Source of the DNA: an uncultured Lachnospiraceae bacterium
GTDB taxonomy: Bacteria > Bacillota > Clostridia > Lachnospirales > Lachnospiraceae
Direction of reading: 5' to 3'
Length of the DNA: 32,593 bases
NCBI GenBank assembly: GCA_900554205.1
Contig: USGM01000021.1
Coordinates: forward strand, 1-32,593
Shown here piece after piece: positions 1 through 7,211 of the stretch. Below the pieces are notes generated by a model that was not told the origin of the DNA, made no database searches, and was given only the letters and a program-made list of their open reading frames with translations. The position numbers and the translations under genes are program-made. The stretch's first letter is position 1. The number at the start of each line of letters is the position of its first letter.

Positions 1-1706
1 TTCTTTCGCGTGATGTCGCCGCCGTAGCACTTGGCAAGCACATCCTTGCGCATGGCCTTGACCGTCTCGCGGGCGATGATCTTGCCGCCGACCGCCGCCT
101 GAATCGGGATTTCAAAGAGATGCCTCGGTATCTCGTCCTTCAGCTTCTCGCACATCTTTCTGCCCCTCTCGTAGGCGGAATCCGCATGTACAATAAAGGA
201 CAGCGCATCCACCTCCTCATGGTTGACAAGGATGTCCAACTTCACCAGCTTTGATGGCTCGTAGCCCTTGATGTCATAGTCAAAGGAAGCGTAGCCTCTG
301 GAGCGGGATTTCAGCGCGTCAAAGAAATCATAGATGATCTCATTCAACGGCAGCTCATATTTCAGCAATGCCCTCGTTCCCTCGATATACTCCATACCGA
401 GATAACGTCCCCTGCGCTCCTGACAAAGCTCCATGATGGAACCGATAAATTCACTCGTCACCATGATCTCCGCGCTGACGATCGGCTCTTCCATATGCTC
501 GATCTCCGACGGGTCAGGCAGATTTGAAGGATTGGTCAGTTCGATGACATCCCCGTTCGTCTTATATACCTTATAGACAACGCCGGGCGCCGTCGTCACA
601 AGGTCGAGATTGTACTCTCTCTCCAGTCTCTCCTGAATGATCTCCAGATGCAACAGTCCCAGAAAACCGCAGCGGAAACCGAAGCCCAAGGCGATCGACG
701 TCTCCGGCTCATAGTTCAGGGAGGCATCGTTGAGCTGCAGCTTTTCCAGCGCATCCCTGAGATCGGGATATTTCGCACCATCCGCCGGATAAAGTCCGCA
801 GTAGACCATGGACTGCACCTTGCGGTAGCCGGGCAGCGGCTCCTTGCAGGGGTTGTCCGCATCCGTCACGGTATCGCCGACAGCCGTGTCCTTGACATTC
901 TTGATGGACGCGGTGATATAGCCTACCATGCCCGCCGAAAGCTCGTCACAGGGGATAAACTGTCCTGCTCCGAAGTAGCCGACCTCGACAACCTCCTCCT
1001 TCGCCCCGGTCGCCATCATCTGAATCGTCGTGCCGCGCCTTACCGTACCCTCCATCACACGGCAGAAGATTATGACGCCCCTGTAGGAATCGTACACCGA
1101 GTCAAAGATCAGCGCCTGCAACGGTGCCGCCGGGTCTCCCTTCGGCGCAGGAATCTTTTTTACAACCTGCTCCAGAACCTCCTCGATGCCGACGCCGTTC
1201 TTCGCAGAAATCAGGGGAGCGTCCTCCGCCTCAATACCGATGACGTCCTCGATCTCCTCCTTTACCCGTTCGGGATCCGCGCTCGGAAGATCGATCTTAT
1301 TAATGACCGGAAATACATCCAGATTGTGGTCGAGGGCAAGATAGACGTTTGCAAGCGTCTGCGCCTCGATTCCCTGTGCTGCGTCCACGACAAGGATCGC
1401 ACCGTCGCACGCCGCAAGGGAACGGCTCACTTCATAATTAAAGTCCACATGTCCGGGGGTATCGATCAGATTGAAAATATATTCCTCTCCGTCCTCTGCC
1501 TTGTACACCGTGCGCACCGCCTGCGCTTTGATCGTGATTCCCCGCTCGCGCTCCAGCTCCATGTTGTCCAGCACCTGATCCTGCATCTCGCGCTTCGTCA
1601 AAAGACCTGTCTTCTCGATAATGCGGTCTGCCAGTGTTGATTTGCCGTGATCTATATGTGCCACAATACAGAAATTGCGGATTTTACTTTGATCCATTAC
1701 TGCCAT
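1..1706 (-). CDS. lepA: Elongation factor 4 (LepA), C-terminus cut by window edge
   Basis: Ribosome-bound translational GTPase, thought to help back-translocation or ribosome assembly. About 568 codons are visible and the frame stays open to the left edge; the family is about 600 residues, so only a short C-terminal tail is missing. The N-terminus carries the G1 motif AHIDHGKST at residues 16-24, and NKID (in PVINKIDLPSADPE) lies near residue 130. The last visible residues, around YGGDITRK, match the LepA-specific C-terminal region. I chose the ATG at 1706 because GAGGAAG lies 5 bases upstream; a second in-frame ATG at 1697 is too far from it. spoIIP lies 116 bases upstream in the same direction, but a good sigma-A promoter in the gap suggests lepA is expressed on its own in growth. 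Identity is very secure. Confidence 0.96.
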   Translation of the reverse strand, partial: MAVMDQSKIRNFCIVAHIDHGKSTLADRIIEKTGLLTKREMQDQVLDNMELERERGITIKAQAVRTVYKAEDGEEYIFNLIDTPGHVDFNYEVSRSLAACDGAILVVDAAQGIEAQTLANVYLALDHNLDVFPVINKIDLPSADPERVKEEIEDVIGIEAEDAPLISAKNGVGIEEVLEQVVKKIPAPKGDPAAPLQALIFDSVYDSYRGVIIFCRVMEGTVRRGTTIQMMATGAKEEVVEVGYFGAGQFIPCDELSAGMVGYITASIKNVKDTAVGDTVTDADNPCKEPLPGYRKVQSMVYCGLYPADGAKYPDLRDALEKLQLNDASLNYEPETSIALGFGFRCGFLGLLHLEIIQERLEREYNLDLVTTAPGVVYKVYKTNGDVIELTNPSNLPDPSEIEHMEEPIVSAEIMVTSEFIGSIMELCQERRGRYLGMEYIEGTRALLKYELPLNEIIYDFFDALKSRSRGYASFDYDIKGYEPSKLVKLDILVNHEEVDALSFIVHADSAYERGRKMCEKLKDEIPRHLFEIPIQAAVGGKIIARETVKAMRKDVLAKCYGGDITRK

Positions 1707-1753
1707 TTGTACTTCCTCACTTCTCGCTTTACTATCAACTCCATATCCTTAGA

Positions 1754-1783
1754 ATTGTAGCATACAGAAACATTCATTGTCTA
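1754..1783 (-). promoter_or_regulatory. Sigma-A promoter of lepA
   Basis: On the minus strand, TAGACA at 1783-1778 is followed after 18 bases by TACAAT at 1759-1754. A TG one base before the -10 box makes it an extended -10. It lies in the gap between spoIIP and lepA, about 50 bases before the lepA start. Confidence 0.6.
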
Positions 1784-1822
1784 GTAAAACGTCGCGCCTG
1801 CAGCGAAAAACCACCGCCCTGC

Positions 1823-3214
1823 CTAGTCGCTCCCCGAGAGCACCATGTCGAGGATATGCGCCAGCGGATCACACGCGTTCATCGCCTCCTCGACCGTATT
1901 GTTCTGCGCACCAAGTTCCACGAGCAGATATTTGTCCCGAAGATGCATATTGTAGCGATAGCCTTTAAGATAGATCTTCCGGGTCAGTCCGGGGTAATAC
2001 TCCGCCGCCTTCAGCTGCATCTGGAAGGAAAACGCAAGATTGTCCTGCAGATTTTCATTGTAGAGATAGGCAATGTTTCCGGTCTTCTTTGTTCTGGACA
2101 ATCCATTAAAGAACATAAAACGCGCCGTCGGTCTCCCGTCGAGATCCATGACCAGTCTGGTCTCCTCCGCCATCTCGTCCCGGTGCAGGTCAATCACGAC
2201 CTGTATGGACGGATTCTCCTTAAGCAGCTTTTCGATCTCCGGCAATGCCTTGGAATATGCCTCGTTTCTGACCGTGTCGTACTCCGCCGTATGGTGAAGA
2301 ACCTCGTAGCCATATGTATTTGTCAGAAGCTCTGTCAGATACTCTCCGACGCCGACGATTGAGGTAGACGGATCTCCCGGCACGGAATCGGCAAAGGTCT
2401 CCCTCGAATGAGTATGGTAGATCAATATCTGCGGCCCCGGACTCTCCTTGTCAATCCGCATTTCCTTTCCGAGGAGCTTTTCAATATCCAGCTGGCTGCT
2501 TCCCACGGTAGTATTGGAATCGACGGTGTAAAACTGTTTCAACAGGGTCTCATAATCCTTCAACGCCTCCCTGTCAATCTGCGCCTGCTGCAAATGCGGC
2601 AGAAACGGGATGCTGCCCGCCGTTTCGCTCTGTCCTGCCCATGCTGCTCCCTCCGGCACCACCGCTTCCGCTCCTGCCGTGCCTTCCTGCGCGCCCTGCC
2701 CGGTTTCTGCTGTTCCTCCCGAGATGTCCTGCCCGGTTCCTGCTGCGCCTTCCTGCACGCTCTGTCCGGTTCCTGCCGTTCCTCCTTGCGTGTTCTCCGT
2801 GAAGTACTCTCCTTCCGCCTCGGCGAGAAGAATCTCCCGCATGGAAACCTCTCCGGTGCCGTATTCCTCCGCCCCATCCACCAGATAACCGTAGAGCGGA
2901 AGAAAACTCTCCATTTGCCACTCAAGAATCCAGCGGACACCACTCTTCTCAGTGCCTCCCGCCAGAGCACATGGCATAAATATATTGTAGAGAGCCTTCC
3001 TCGCCGCCGAGGCAAACTCTCTTTTCATATTCTCCCCGAAAGCACTTCCCTTCGCTGCCTGCTGTTCTGCCGCGCGGCCCGTCTGGCTGTCGGTACTTTT
3101 GTCCGGCTGCTCTGTTTTTCCACCGGTCATCATACGAAATGCCAGAAGTAATGCCACCGCCGCGACAGCGAGGACAACGCGCAGCTGCCTCGCGGTATTA
3201 CTCTTTTTTGTCAC
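1823..3214 (-). CDS. spoIIP: Stage II sporulation protein P (peptidoglycan hydrolase)
   Basis: Member of the SpoIIP family, an N-acetylmuramoyl-L-alanine amidase/endopeptidase that works with SpoIID and SpoIIM to drive septal thinning and engulfment in the mother cell. The 463-residue product has a short cytoplasmic start, one membrane helix at about 11-27, and a C-terminal SpoIIP domain from about 260. That domain contains YHTHSRE (266-272) and VIDLHRDE (340-347), the His/Glu motifs of the family. The start is GTG at 3214, supported by GGGAGGAAG about 6 bases upstream. Unusual is a low-complexity stretch (residues 144-198) of five 11-residue repeats rich in Gly, Ala, Thr and Gln between the N-terminal region and the enzyme domain. 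It follows gpr by 98 bases; a sigma-E-like promoter in that gap fits mother-cell expression. Confidence 0.93.
   Translation of the reverse strand: MTKKSNTARQLRVVLAVAAVALLLAFRMMTGGKTEQPDKSTDSQTGRAAEQQAAKGSAFGENMKREFASAARKALYNIFMPCALAGGTEKSGVRWILEWQMESFLPLYGYLVDGAEEYGTGEVSMREILLAEAEGEYFTENTQGGTAGTGQSVQEGAAGTGQDISGGTAETGQGAQEGTAGAEAVVPEGAAWAGQSETAGSIPFLPHLQQAQIDREALKDYETLLKQFYTVDSNTTVGSSQLDIEKLLGKEMRIDKESPGPQILIYHTHSRETFADSVPGDPSTSIVGVGEYLTELLTNTYGYEVLHHTAEYDTVRNEAYSKALPEIEKLLKENPSIQVVIDLHRDEMAEETRLVMDLDGRPTARFMFFNGLSRTKKTGNIAYLYNENLQDNLAFSFQMQLKAAEYYPGLTRKIYLKGYRYNMHLRDKYLLVELGAQNNTVEEAMNACDPLAHILDMVLSGSD
2621..2785 (-). repeat. Five 33-base repeats inside spoIIP
   Basis: The minus-strand reading frame translates to five consecutive degenerate 11-residue units: GGTAGTGQSVQ, EGAAGTGQDIS, GGTAETGQGAQ, EGTAGAEAVVP, EGAAWAGQSET. 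The period is a whole number of codons, so copy number can change without breaking the gene. The segment probably forms a flexible linker outside the membrane, before the amidase domain. Confidence 0.8.
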
Positions 3215-3247
3215 CGGGCACTTCCTCCCGACATGTCTCTTCGTACC

Positions 3248-3276
3248 AATATATGCCCTCGGCCGTCCGGCTATTC
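3248..3276 (-). promoter_or_regulatory. Candidate sigma-E promoter of spoIIP
   Basis: On the minus strand GAATAGC (3276-3270) is followed by a 14-base spacer and CATATATT (3255-3248). Compared with the sigma-E consensus (about KMATATT, 14 bases, CATACAAT) this matches 5 of 7 and 6 of 8. It sits between gpr and spoIIP, 34 bases before the spoIIP GTG, and spoIIP is a known sigma-E gene in Bacillus. Confidence 0.45.
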
Positions 3277-3312
3277 AACCGCATTTCTGTCCCGCTTCCG
3301 CTGACAGCTCTC

Positions 3313-4233
3313 TCAGCTCATGCGCATCTCCATGGCGATGTTGATTCCCTCCGAAACCGTAAAGCTGATCCTTTTGATGACGGCATCGATGTCCTTTCCT
3401 GTCATATACATGTTGTTCAGCTCGGGAAAAGGGGGCTGCTGTCTGCTCATATACTTTACCGCATCCACATTTTCCTCCCCCTCAAGCAGCTTCTCCATGG
3501 CATCCATGACGATTGTCGCCGAATCGACAACCGTGGGAATGCCGATTGCGATCACCGGCACTCCCAGACTCTCCTTTGTCAGGGCATTTCTGTGATTGCC
3601 GACACCCGAGCCGGGCTGTATGCCGGTGTTCGTGATCTGGATGGTCCGGTTCAGCCGCTTCGTGCTTCTCGCCGCCAGTGCATCCACGACGATGAGAATG
3701 TCCGGCTTTGTCTCACTGACAACTCCTTTCACGATCTCCGCGGTCTCCATTCCCGTCTTTGCCATCACTCCCGGCTCCAACGCGCTTAGCAGGGGCATCC
3801 GGTTACAGCTGTACGCCGCCTTTCCGTACTCCCGGACAATGTGTCTGGTGATATAAAGGTTATCCACGGTCTGCGGCCCCAGCGCGTCAGCCGTTACCTC
3901 TCTGTTGCCCAGTCCTACCACAAGAATATTCTGCTCCTCTTCCTCCTCCGGCAGCAATTTTAAAAGCTCCTCCGCAAGGCATTTCGAGATTTCCCTGTGA
4001 TAATCCTCGTCCGGTTCCACCATCGCCGGTGCCTCCATGGTGACATAGATCCCCATCGGCTTTCCCATCGTCTTCGCCGCGTTCTTGGTGTCGATCGTCA
4101 CCTTTGTCACCCTGACATCCTCCGTCTCCCGATAATATTCCTCCACAGACACTCCCCGGAGCTCGCTCTCCGCTTCCCCGATGCTTTCCCTTGCTTCCAG
4201 AGCCAGATCCGTTCTCACTTGAAAATTACCCAT
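3313..4233 (-). CDS. gpr: Germination protease GPR
   Basis: Aspartic endopeptidase (family A25) that is made in the forespore as a zymogen and degrades small acid-soluble spore proteins at germination. Motifs include FQVRTDLALEARE at the mature N-terminus, VVGLGNREVTADALGP, IDALAARSTKRLN and PGSGVGNHRNALTKE, all typical of GPR. The frame can be read upstream to a TTG at 4317, but that codon lies upstream of the sigma-G-like promoter. I prefer the ATG at 4233 (GGGGA 8 bases upstream, 306 residues); the in-frame ATG at 4248 is the alternative. Either gives only a short propeptide before the QVRTDL sequence, compared with about 15 residues in B. subtilis, and the whole protein is shorter than the 368-residue Bacillus enzyme. 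Divergent from rpsT and followed by spoIIP. Confidence 0.93.
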   Translation of the reverse strand: MGNFQVRTDLALEARESIGEAESELRGVSVEEYYRETEDVRVTKVTIDTKNAAKTMGKPMGIYVTMEAPAMVEPDEDYHREISKCLAEELLKLLPEEEEEQNILVVGLGNREVTADALGPQTVDNLYITRHIVREYGKAAYSCNRMPLLSALEPGVMAKTGMETAEIVKGVVSETKPDILIVVDALAARSTKRLNRTIQITNTGIQPGSGVGNHRNALTKESLGVPVIAIGIPTVVDSATIVMDAMEKLLEGEENVDAVKYMSRQQPPFPELNNMYMTGKDIDAVIKRISFTVSEGINIAMEMRMS

Positions 4234-4273
4234 CACTTTTATCCCCATTTCTGCGCACGTCCTTTGCGCATAG

Positions 4274-4309
4274 CGAGTTTGTGTCAAGTGTGCGCAGACA
4301 CAAATCTCG
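4274..4309. repeat. Inverted repeat overlapping the gpr promoter
   Basis: CGAG-TTTGTGTC at 4274-4285 pairs with GACACAAA at 4297-4304 and CTCG at 4306-4309, with one bulged T at 4305 and an 11-base loop. There is no T-run on either side, so it is not an evident terminator. It spans the -10 and spacer of the proposed gpr promoter and could be an operator. Confidence 0.5.
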
Positions 4310-4316
4310 TGATTCA
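4286..4316 (-). promoter_or_regulatory. Candidate sigma-G promoter of gpr
   Basis: On the minus strand TGAATC (4316-4311), an 18-base spacer and CACACTT (4292-4286) match the forespore sigma-G consensus (TGMATA, 17-18 bases, CATWMTA) at 5 of 6 and 5 of 7. Transcription would begin near 4280, downstream of the TTG at 4317 and upstream of the ATGs at 4248 and 4233, which helps choose the gpr start. Confidence 0.5.
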
Positions 4317-4368
4317 AAAATTCAATTACTTTTTAAGGTAGTTTTCGCAAAAAAACGCAGATTATGTA

Positions 4369-4397
4369 TTGACAAATTTTCTATTATTTACTAAACT
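4369..4397 (+). promoter_or_regulatory. Sigma-A promoter of rpsT
   Basis: A perfect TTGACA at 4369-4374, a 17-base AT-rich spacer and TAAACT at 4392-4397. Transcription would start near 4404, giving a leader of roughly 88 bases before the rpsT start. Confidence 0.7.
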
Positions 4398-4491
4398 ACA
4401 GTAGTATGTTTGCGTTAGTCCTCCGTGTCTGGCTAAGGCGAAACAACTTAAATTAAAATATTTCATTGTATACAAATTGGAGGTGTACGAC

Positions 4492-4755
4492 TTGGCTAAC
4501 ATTAAATCCGCAAAGAAGAGAATTCTGGTAACCCGCACAAGAACTGATAGAAACAAGGCAATCAGATCCAGCGTTAAGACCGCAATCAAGAAGGTTTTCG
4601 CTGCTGTTGAGTCTGGTGACAAGGCTGCTGCTCAGGCAGAGCTTACCGCTGCTACCAAGGTCATTGAGATGGCTGGAAGCAAGGGTGTTTACCACAAGAA
4701 CAACGTTGCCCACAAGGTTTCCCGTATCAGCAAGGCTGTAAACGGAATGGCTTAA
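4492..4755 (+). CDS. rpsT: Small ribosomal subunit protein S20 (bS20)
   Basis: Binds 16S rRNA early in assembly of the 30S subunit. The 87-residue product begins MANIKSAKKR, the classic S20 start, and is Lys/Arg/Ala-rich and helical throughout, of normal family length. I place the start at TTG 4492: GGAGG at 4479-4483 is 8 bases upstream, and the residues from MANIKSAKK onward are the conserved ones. The further upstream in-frame TTG (4477) would overlap the ribosome binding site and add five unconserved residues. It stands alone with its own sigma-A promoter and terminator, divergent from gpr, as in many Firmicutes. Confidence 0.96.
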   Translation: MANIKSAKKRILVTRTRTDRNKAIRSSVKTAIKKVFAAVESGDKAAAQAELTAATKVIEMAGSKGVYHKNNVAHKVSRISKAVNGMA

Positions 4756-4783
4756 GTTCTTAAATTGCTCATATAGTAAAAAC

Positions 4784-4818
4784 AAAAGTACCCATACCGT
4801 CATGTGGGTACTTTTTTG
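4784..4818 (+). terminator. Rho-independent terminator of rpsT
   Basis: AAAAGTACCCA at 4784-4794 pairs with TGGGTACTTTT at 4805-4815. Two further pairs close the stem around a 6-base loop, and a T-run follows. It begins 28 bases after the rpsT stop. Confidence 0.85.
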
Positions 4819-4887
4819 TTGCGCTTTTTTTACCTGCGCTTCCCGCCGATGCCTCTCTTCCGGGTTGTTCCGCCTGCATCGCCAGCC

Positions 4888-4986
4888 GCCGTACATGCAT
4901 TTCCACACCATCCCCCATTTCCGCAGGTACAAATCCGCTGGCCATACCTGCTTTTTTCCGCCATCCCGCGTTTCCGCAGGTACAAA
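4888..4986. repeat. Two degenerate 46-base direct repeats
   Basis: Positions 4888-4933 and 4941-4986 align without gaps at 37 of 46 bases. Their last 16 bases (TTTCCGCAGGTACAAA) are identical. The period is 53 bases, not a multiple of three, so the repeats cannot keep one reading frame; short open frames across them (for example minus 4769-5056) are probably not genes. A weaker partial third copy may begin near 4831. The rest of the 4756-5097 gap holds only the two hairpins and no gene that I can support. Confidence 0.65.
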
Positions 4987-5014
4987 ACACCCGCCCACTC
5001 AACAGTGGACGGGT
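4980..5014 (-). terminator. Terminator of the TPM-domain gene
   Basis: On the plus strand ACCCGCCCACT (4989-4999) and AGTGGACGGGT (5004-5014) form an 11-base stem with one C/A mismatch (a G-U pair in the minus-strand RNA) and a 4-base loop. In the minus direction it is followed by GTTTTGT, a modest U-tract, 84 bases past the stop of the gene at 5098-6000. Confidence 0.6.
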
Positions 5015-5097
5015 ATTATATCCATCAATATCCGTTTTAATCTTTTCAGATTCCATTAGGTCTCCGCAGACTTACCGCCAAACCGCTTTCTTCGGCA

Positions 5098-6000
5098 TCA
5101 GTGTCTGTGTCCGCCGCCGCCATGGCTCGCACCGCTGTGGCTGACATGATGTCCGCCACCTCCGGAGCTTCCGCCGCTGCTGCCGCTGCTGGTCTCAATG
5201 CGTCTCTTCACGACATTCTTTCTGATGAACTGGTCGCCCTGATTCTTGATGCTGGGTCTTCCGCCTGCCACATAGGCATTGACTGCAACGGTCTTCTTCG
5301 CCTTGTTCTTAGAAAGATGGCTCGCCGCATAAATTGCAGCTACAACTGCCGAAACGACTGCCGCGATGAAGAAATAGCCTGCTCCCGGCATCGAGCTTCC
5401 GCCCTCCAGATGATAGCATACCTCGTCGATATAGTTCAGATATGCCAGATAGGGATTGTCGTCATAATACTTATCTACCGCATACAGAACATTCTCCACA
5501 TCCTGCGTTCCGAGGCTGTCCTCAACCTTACCGCTTGTAGAGAGCCATTCACCTCTCTGTCCCTCATACCGGTTATCGATAAGGATCGAGCCATCACCCT
5601 CAAAATTCTTATTAAAGCCGTAACCGGCTGTATCCCAGAAGCTGTCTGCGATGTCTGTCATATTGTGCTGCCAGTCTGTAGAGTCGCAGCCGTACTCTAT
5701 CGCAAGATCGCCTTCTACCGGCTCGCTGAATGTCATGATGACGAAGTCCGCCTGATACTCCTGCTCCTTCTTGGCAATGTAGTCACGCAGCTTCTGCTCC
5801 TCGCTGTCCGTCAGGACATCCGCATAGTCATAGACACGCTCTGTCGGTGCCGTAGTATTCATACGCACAACCGGCTCTCTCATGGAATAGCGGATTCCCA
5901 TCACAATTGTCAGCACAAGTAAAATTCCTACAATTACAAACCATATGCGGAAGTAGTGTAAATACTGCTTTCTCGCCTCTTTTTTCAAATTGTCACTCAT
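5098..6000 (-). CDS. TPM-domain membrane protein
   Basis: A 300-residue membrane protein: cytoplasmic start, membrane helix at about 17-36, an extracellular TPM-type domain (PF04536 family) at about 55-195 beginning VYDYADVLTDSEEQKLRDYI, a second helix at about 205-226, and a tail (270-300) of almost only Ser, Gly and His. TPM domains occur in thylakoid Psb32/TLP18.3-type phosphatases and in bacterial YgcG-like proteins; the exact function here is unknown. The His/Gly-rich tail resembles that of many TPM proteins and might bind metal (inference). It lies 15 bases after the zinc-ribbon gene, so the two are almost certainly co-transcribed. GGGAGGGTGAG precedes the ATG. Confidence 0.8.
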   Translation of the reverse strand: MSDNLKKEARKQYLHYFRIWFVIVGILLVLTIVMGIRYSMREPVVRMNTTAPTERVYDYADVLTDSEEQKLRDYIAKKEQEYQADFVIMTFSEPVEGDLAIEYGCDSTDWQHNMTDIADSFWDTAGYGFNKNFEGDGSILIDNRYEGQRGEWLSTSGKVEDSLGTQDVENVLYAVDKYYDDNPYLAYLNYIDEVCYHLEGGSSMPGAGYFFIAAVVSAVVAAIYAASHLSKNKAKKTVAVNAYVAGGRPSIKNQGDQFIRKNVVKRRIETSSGSSGGSSGGGGHHVSHSGASHGGGGHRH

Positions 6001-6015
6001 CGTCTCTCACCCTCC

Positions 6016-7005
6016 CTATAACCACGCTATCAGCATCGGCACCATGACCAGAATTGCTGTGATGCAGCCAAAAAGGGTTCCTGTATATGCCCATACTTTT
6101 TTCTTTGATATCGGCGCTTCACCGATAATTTTTCCCGACTGACCGTTGACATAGAAGGGATATTCTTTTCCGGCATAGGTATAATCATACTTCCAGACAG
6201 GCAAAAGACCATATGTAGCGCTGCTGTCCTCAACTCGTACATCCTGACTGATCGTGCGAACAGTGCTGTAGCCTGAATAGCTCTCCTTCAGCATTGCCGT
6301 CGCATCGTCGTTCATCTTCTTATGCGCGCGCGGCTCCGTCACCTCGGATGTCATGTTGTACTTCTCGCCGTAGAAACCGGACATATACCTCGGATCAAAC
6401 TCCGTCATCTGGCTGTAGTTGTACGGCTCCATCAGATCCATCACATCATCCGGCATTGCCTCGGAGGCATCCGCAGGAATCTTGTCAAAGCTGATGTCCA
6501 TGTCTCTGTCAACAGCGTAATAGGAAGTCTCTGTATACTCGGTATTTCCGCTCGTCCACGTCTTCACCTTTGTTCCTTCGCCGTGGAAGGTGCAGTGCGT
6601 CTTGTAATCATAGAACCAGTACGGCACATAATAGCCCTGCATGCCGTTCAGCCGCACCTCGGACAGGAAGTCCGTGGGCGCGAAGAGATTCTTCTTAAAC
6701 TTTTCCCTGATCGACTTCTTACAGCTCTCCTTGCCGAGCTGGAACGGAAGAATCAGCTTCGGCGCATATTCGCCCTGAACCCGCTCATTCAGGATCAGAT
6801 AGCTGTCACAATAGGGACACTGTGTCGCCGATGTATGCTTTTCTACCGGGACCTCGCCTCCGCAGTTCGGGCAGACAGCCATTTCCGGAGATGTGCCGTT
6901 GTCGAGTTCTTCACTCTTTTCACTTTCGCAGAACGGGCAGTACATGGTATGCTTCTCCGGGCTGTATACCACATTGCCTCCACAATTTTTACATTTGAAA
7001 TACAT
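6016..7005 (-). CDS. Zinc-ribbon membrane protein, function unknown
   Basis: A 329-residue protein with two N-terminal zinc ribbons: CKNCGG with CPFC (Cys 5, 8, 23, 26) and CPNCGG with CPYC (Cys 45, 48, 63, 66). These resemble the ribbon of TFIIB and of many small membrane-associated bacterial proteins, so the name TFIIB-type describes only the fold. A large middle region with many Tyr, Trp and Asp follows, and a single hydrophobic helix (about the last 22 residues) ends the chain, suggesting a tail anchor. The start at 7005 is supported by AGAGGAA about 8 bases upstream; a longer frame to 7080 exists but lacks a binding site. First gene of a pair with the TPM-domain protein, which suggests a shared envelope role. 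Confidence 0.8.
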   Translation of the reverse strand: MYFKCKNCGGNVVYSPEKHTMYCPFCESEKSEELDNGTSPEMAVCPNCGGEVPVEKHTSATQCPYCDSYLILNERVQGEYAPKLILPFQLGKESCKKSIREKFKKNLFAPTDFLSEVRLNGMQGYYVPYWFYDYKTHCTFHGEGTKVKTWTSGNTEYTETSYYAVDRDMDISFDKIPADASEAMPDDVMDLMEPYNYSQMTEFDPRYMSGFYGEKYNMTSEVTEPRAHKKMNDDATAMLKESYSGYSTVRTISQDVRVEDSSATYGLLPVWKYDYTYAGKEYPFYVNGQSGKIIGEAPISKKKVWAYTGTLFGCITAILVMVPMLIAWL

Positions 7006-7028
7006 ACTTACATTCCTCTCTTGTAAGA

Positions 7029-7057
7029 TTATTCTGTCACACCTGCATTTAGAATAA
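7029..7057. repeat. Inverted repeat upstream of the zinc-ribbon gene
   Basis: TTATTCT at 7029-7035 and AGAATAA at 7051-7057 are perfect 7-base arms separated by 15 bases. It lies 24 bases before the ATG at 7005 and could be an operator or a leader hairpin. I see no convincing -35/-10 pair here. Confidence 0.35.
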
Positions 7058-7104
7058 CATATTTTTCCGATATATGCCATATGAAATTACAACAGATGTC
7101 ACAA

Positions 7105-7137
7105 AGTCTAGGGCATTGCCCCAATGCCCTAAAGACT
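7105..7137. repeat. Strong palindromic hairpin
   Basis: AGGGCATTG (7110-7118) and CAATGCCCT (7122-7130) form a perfect 9-base stem with a 3-base loop. The stem extends through AGTCT/AGACT (7105-7109 and 7133-7137) around an AA bulge. There is no adjoining T-run. It may be an isolated REP-like palindrome or an insulator between tpiA and the next unit. Confidence 0.55.
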
Positions 7138-7148
7138 CTGGGCATAGG

Positions 7149-7186
7149 AAAAGCCCTGCGCCGGCTTCCCGGCATCAGGACTTTTT
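7149..7186 (-). terminator. Terminator of pgk-tpiA
   Basis: AAAAG-CCTG-CCGG pairs across a CTTC loop with CCGG-CAGG-CTTTTT, with small internal loops. It is symmetrical and could work both ways, but lies 26 bases after the tpiA stop, so termination of tpiA is the likely role. Confidence 0.7.
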
Positions 7187-7211
7187 CTGAAATCATTCAA
7201 TCTCACAACAA

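Noticed and set aside
648..1640. Long plus-strand open frame opposite lepA
   Set aside because: Antisense shadow of the lepA coding frame; its Arg/Leu/His-rich translation resembles no protein.
4234..4317. N-terminal extension of GPR from TTG 4317
   Set aside because: The TTG lies upstream of the proposed sigma-G start and has no binding site; the extension is Cys-rich and unlike GPR propeptides.
4769..5056. 95-residue open frame on the minus strand
   Set aside because: It crosses two terminators and the tandem repeats, whose 53-base period breaks frame. No ribosome binding site or recognisable protein.
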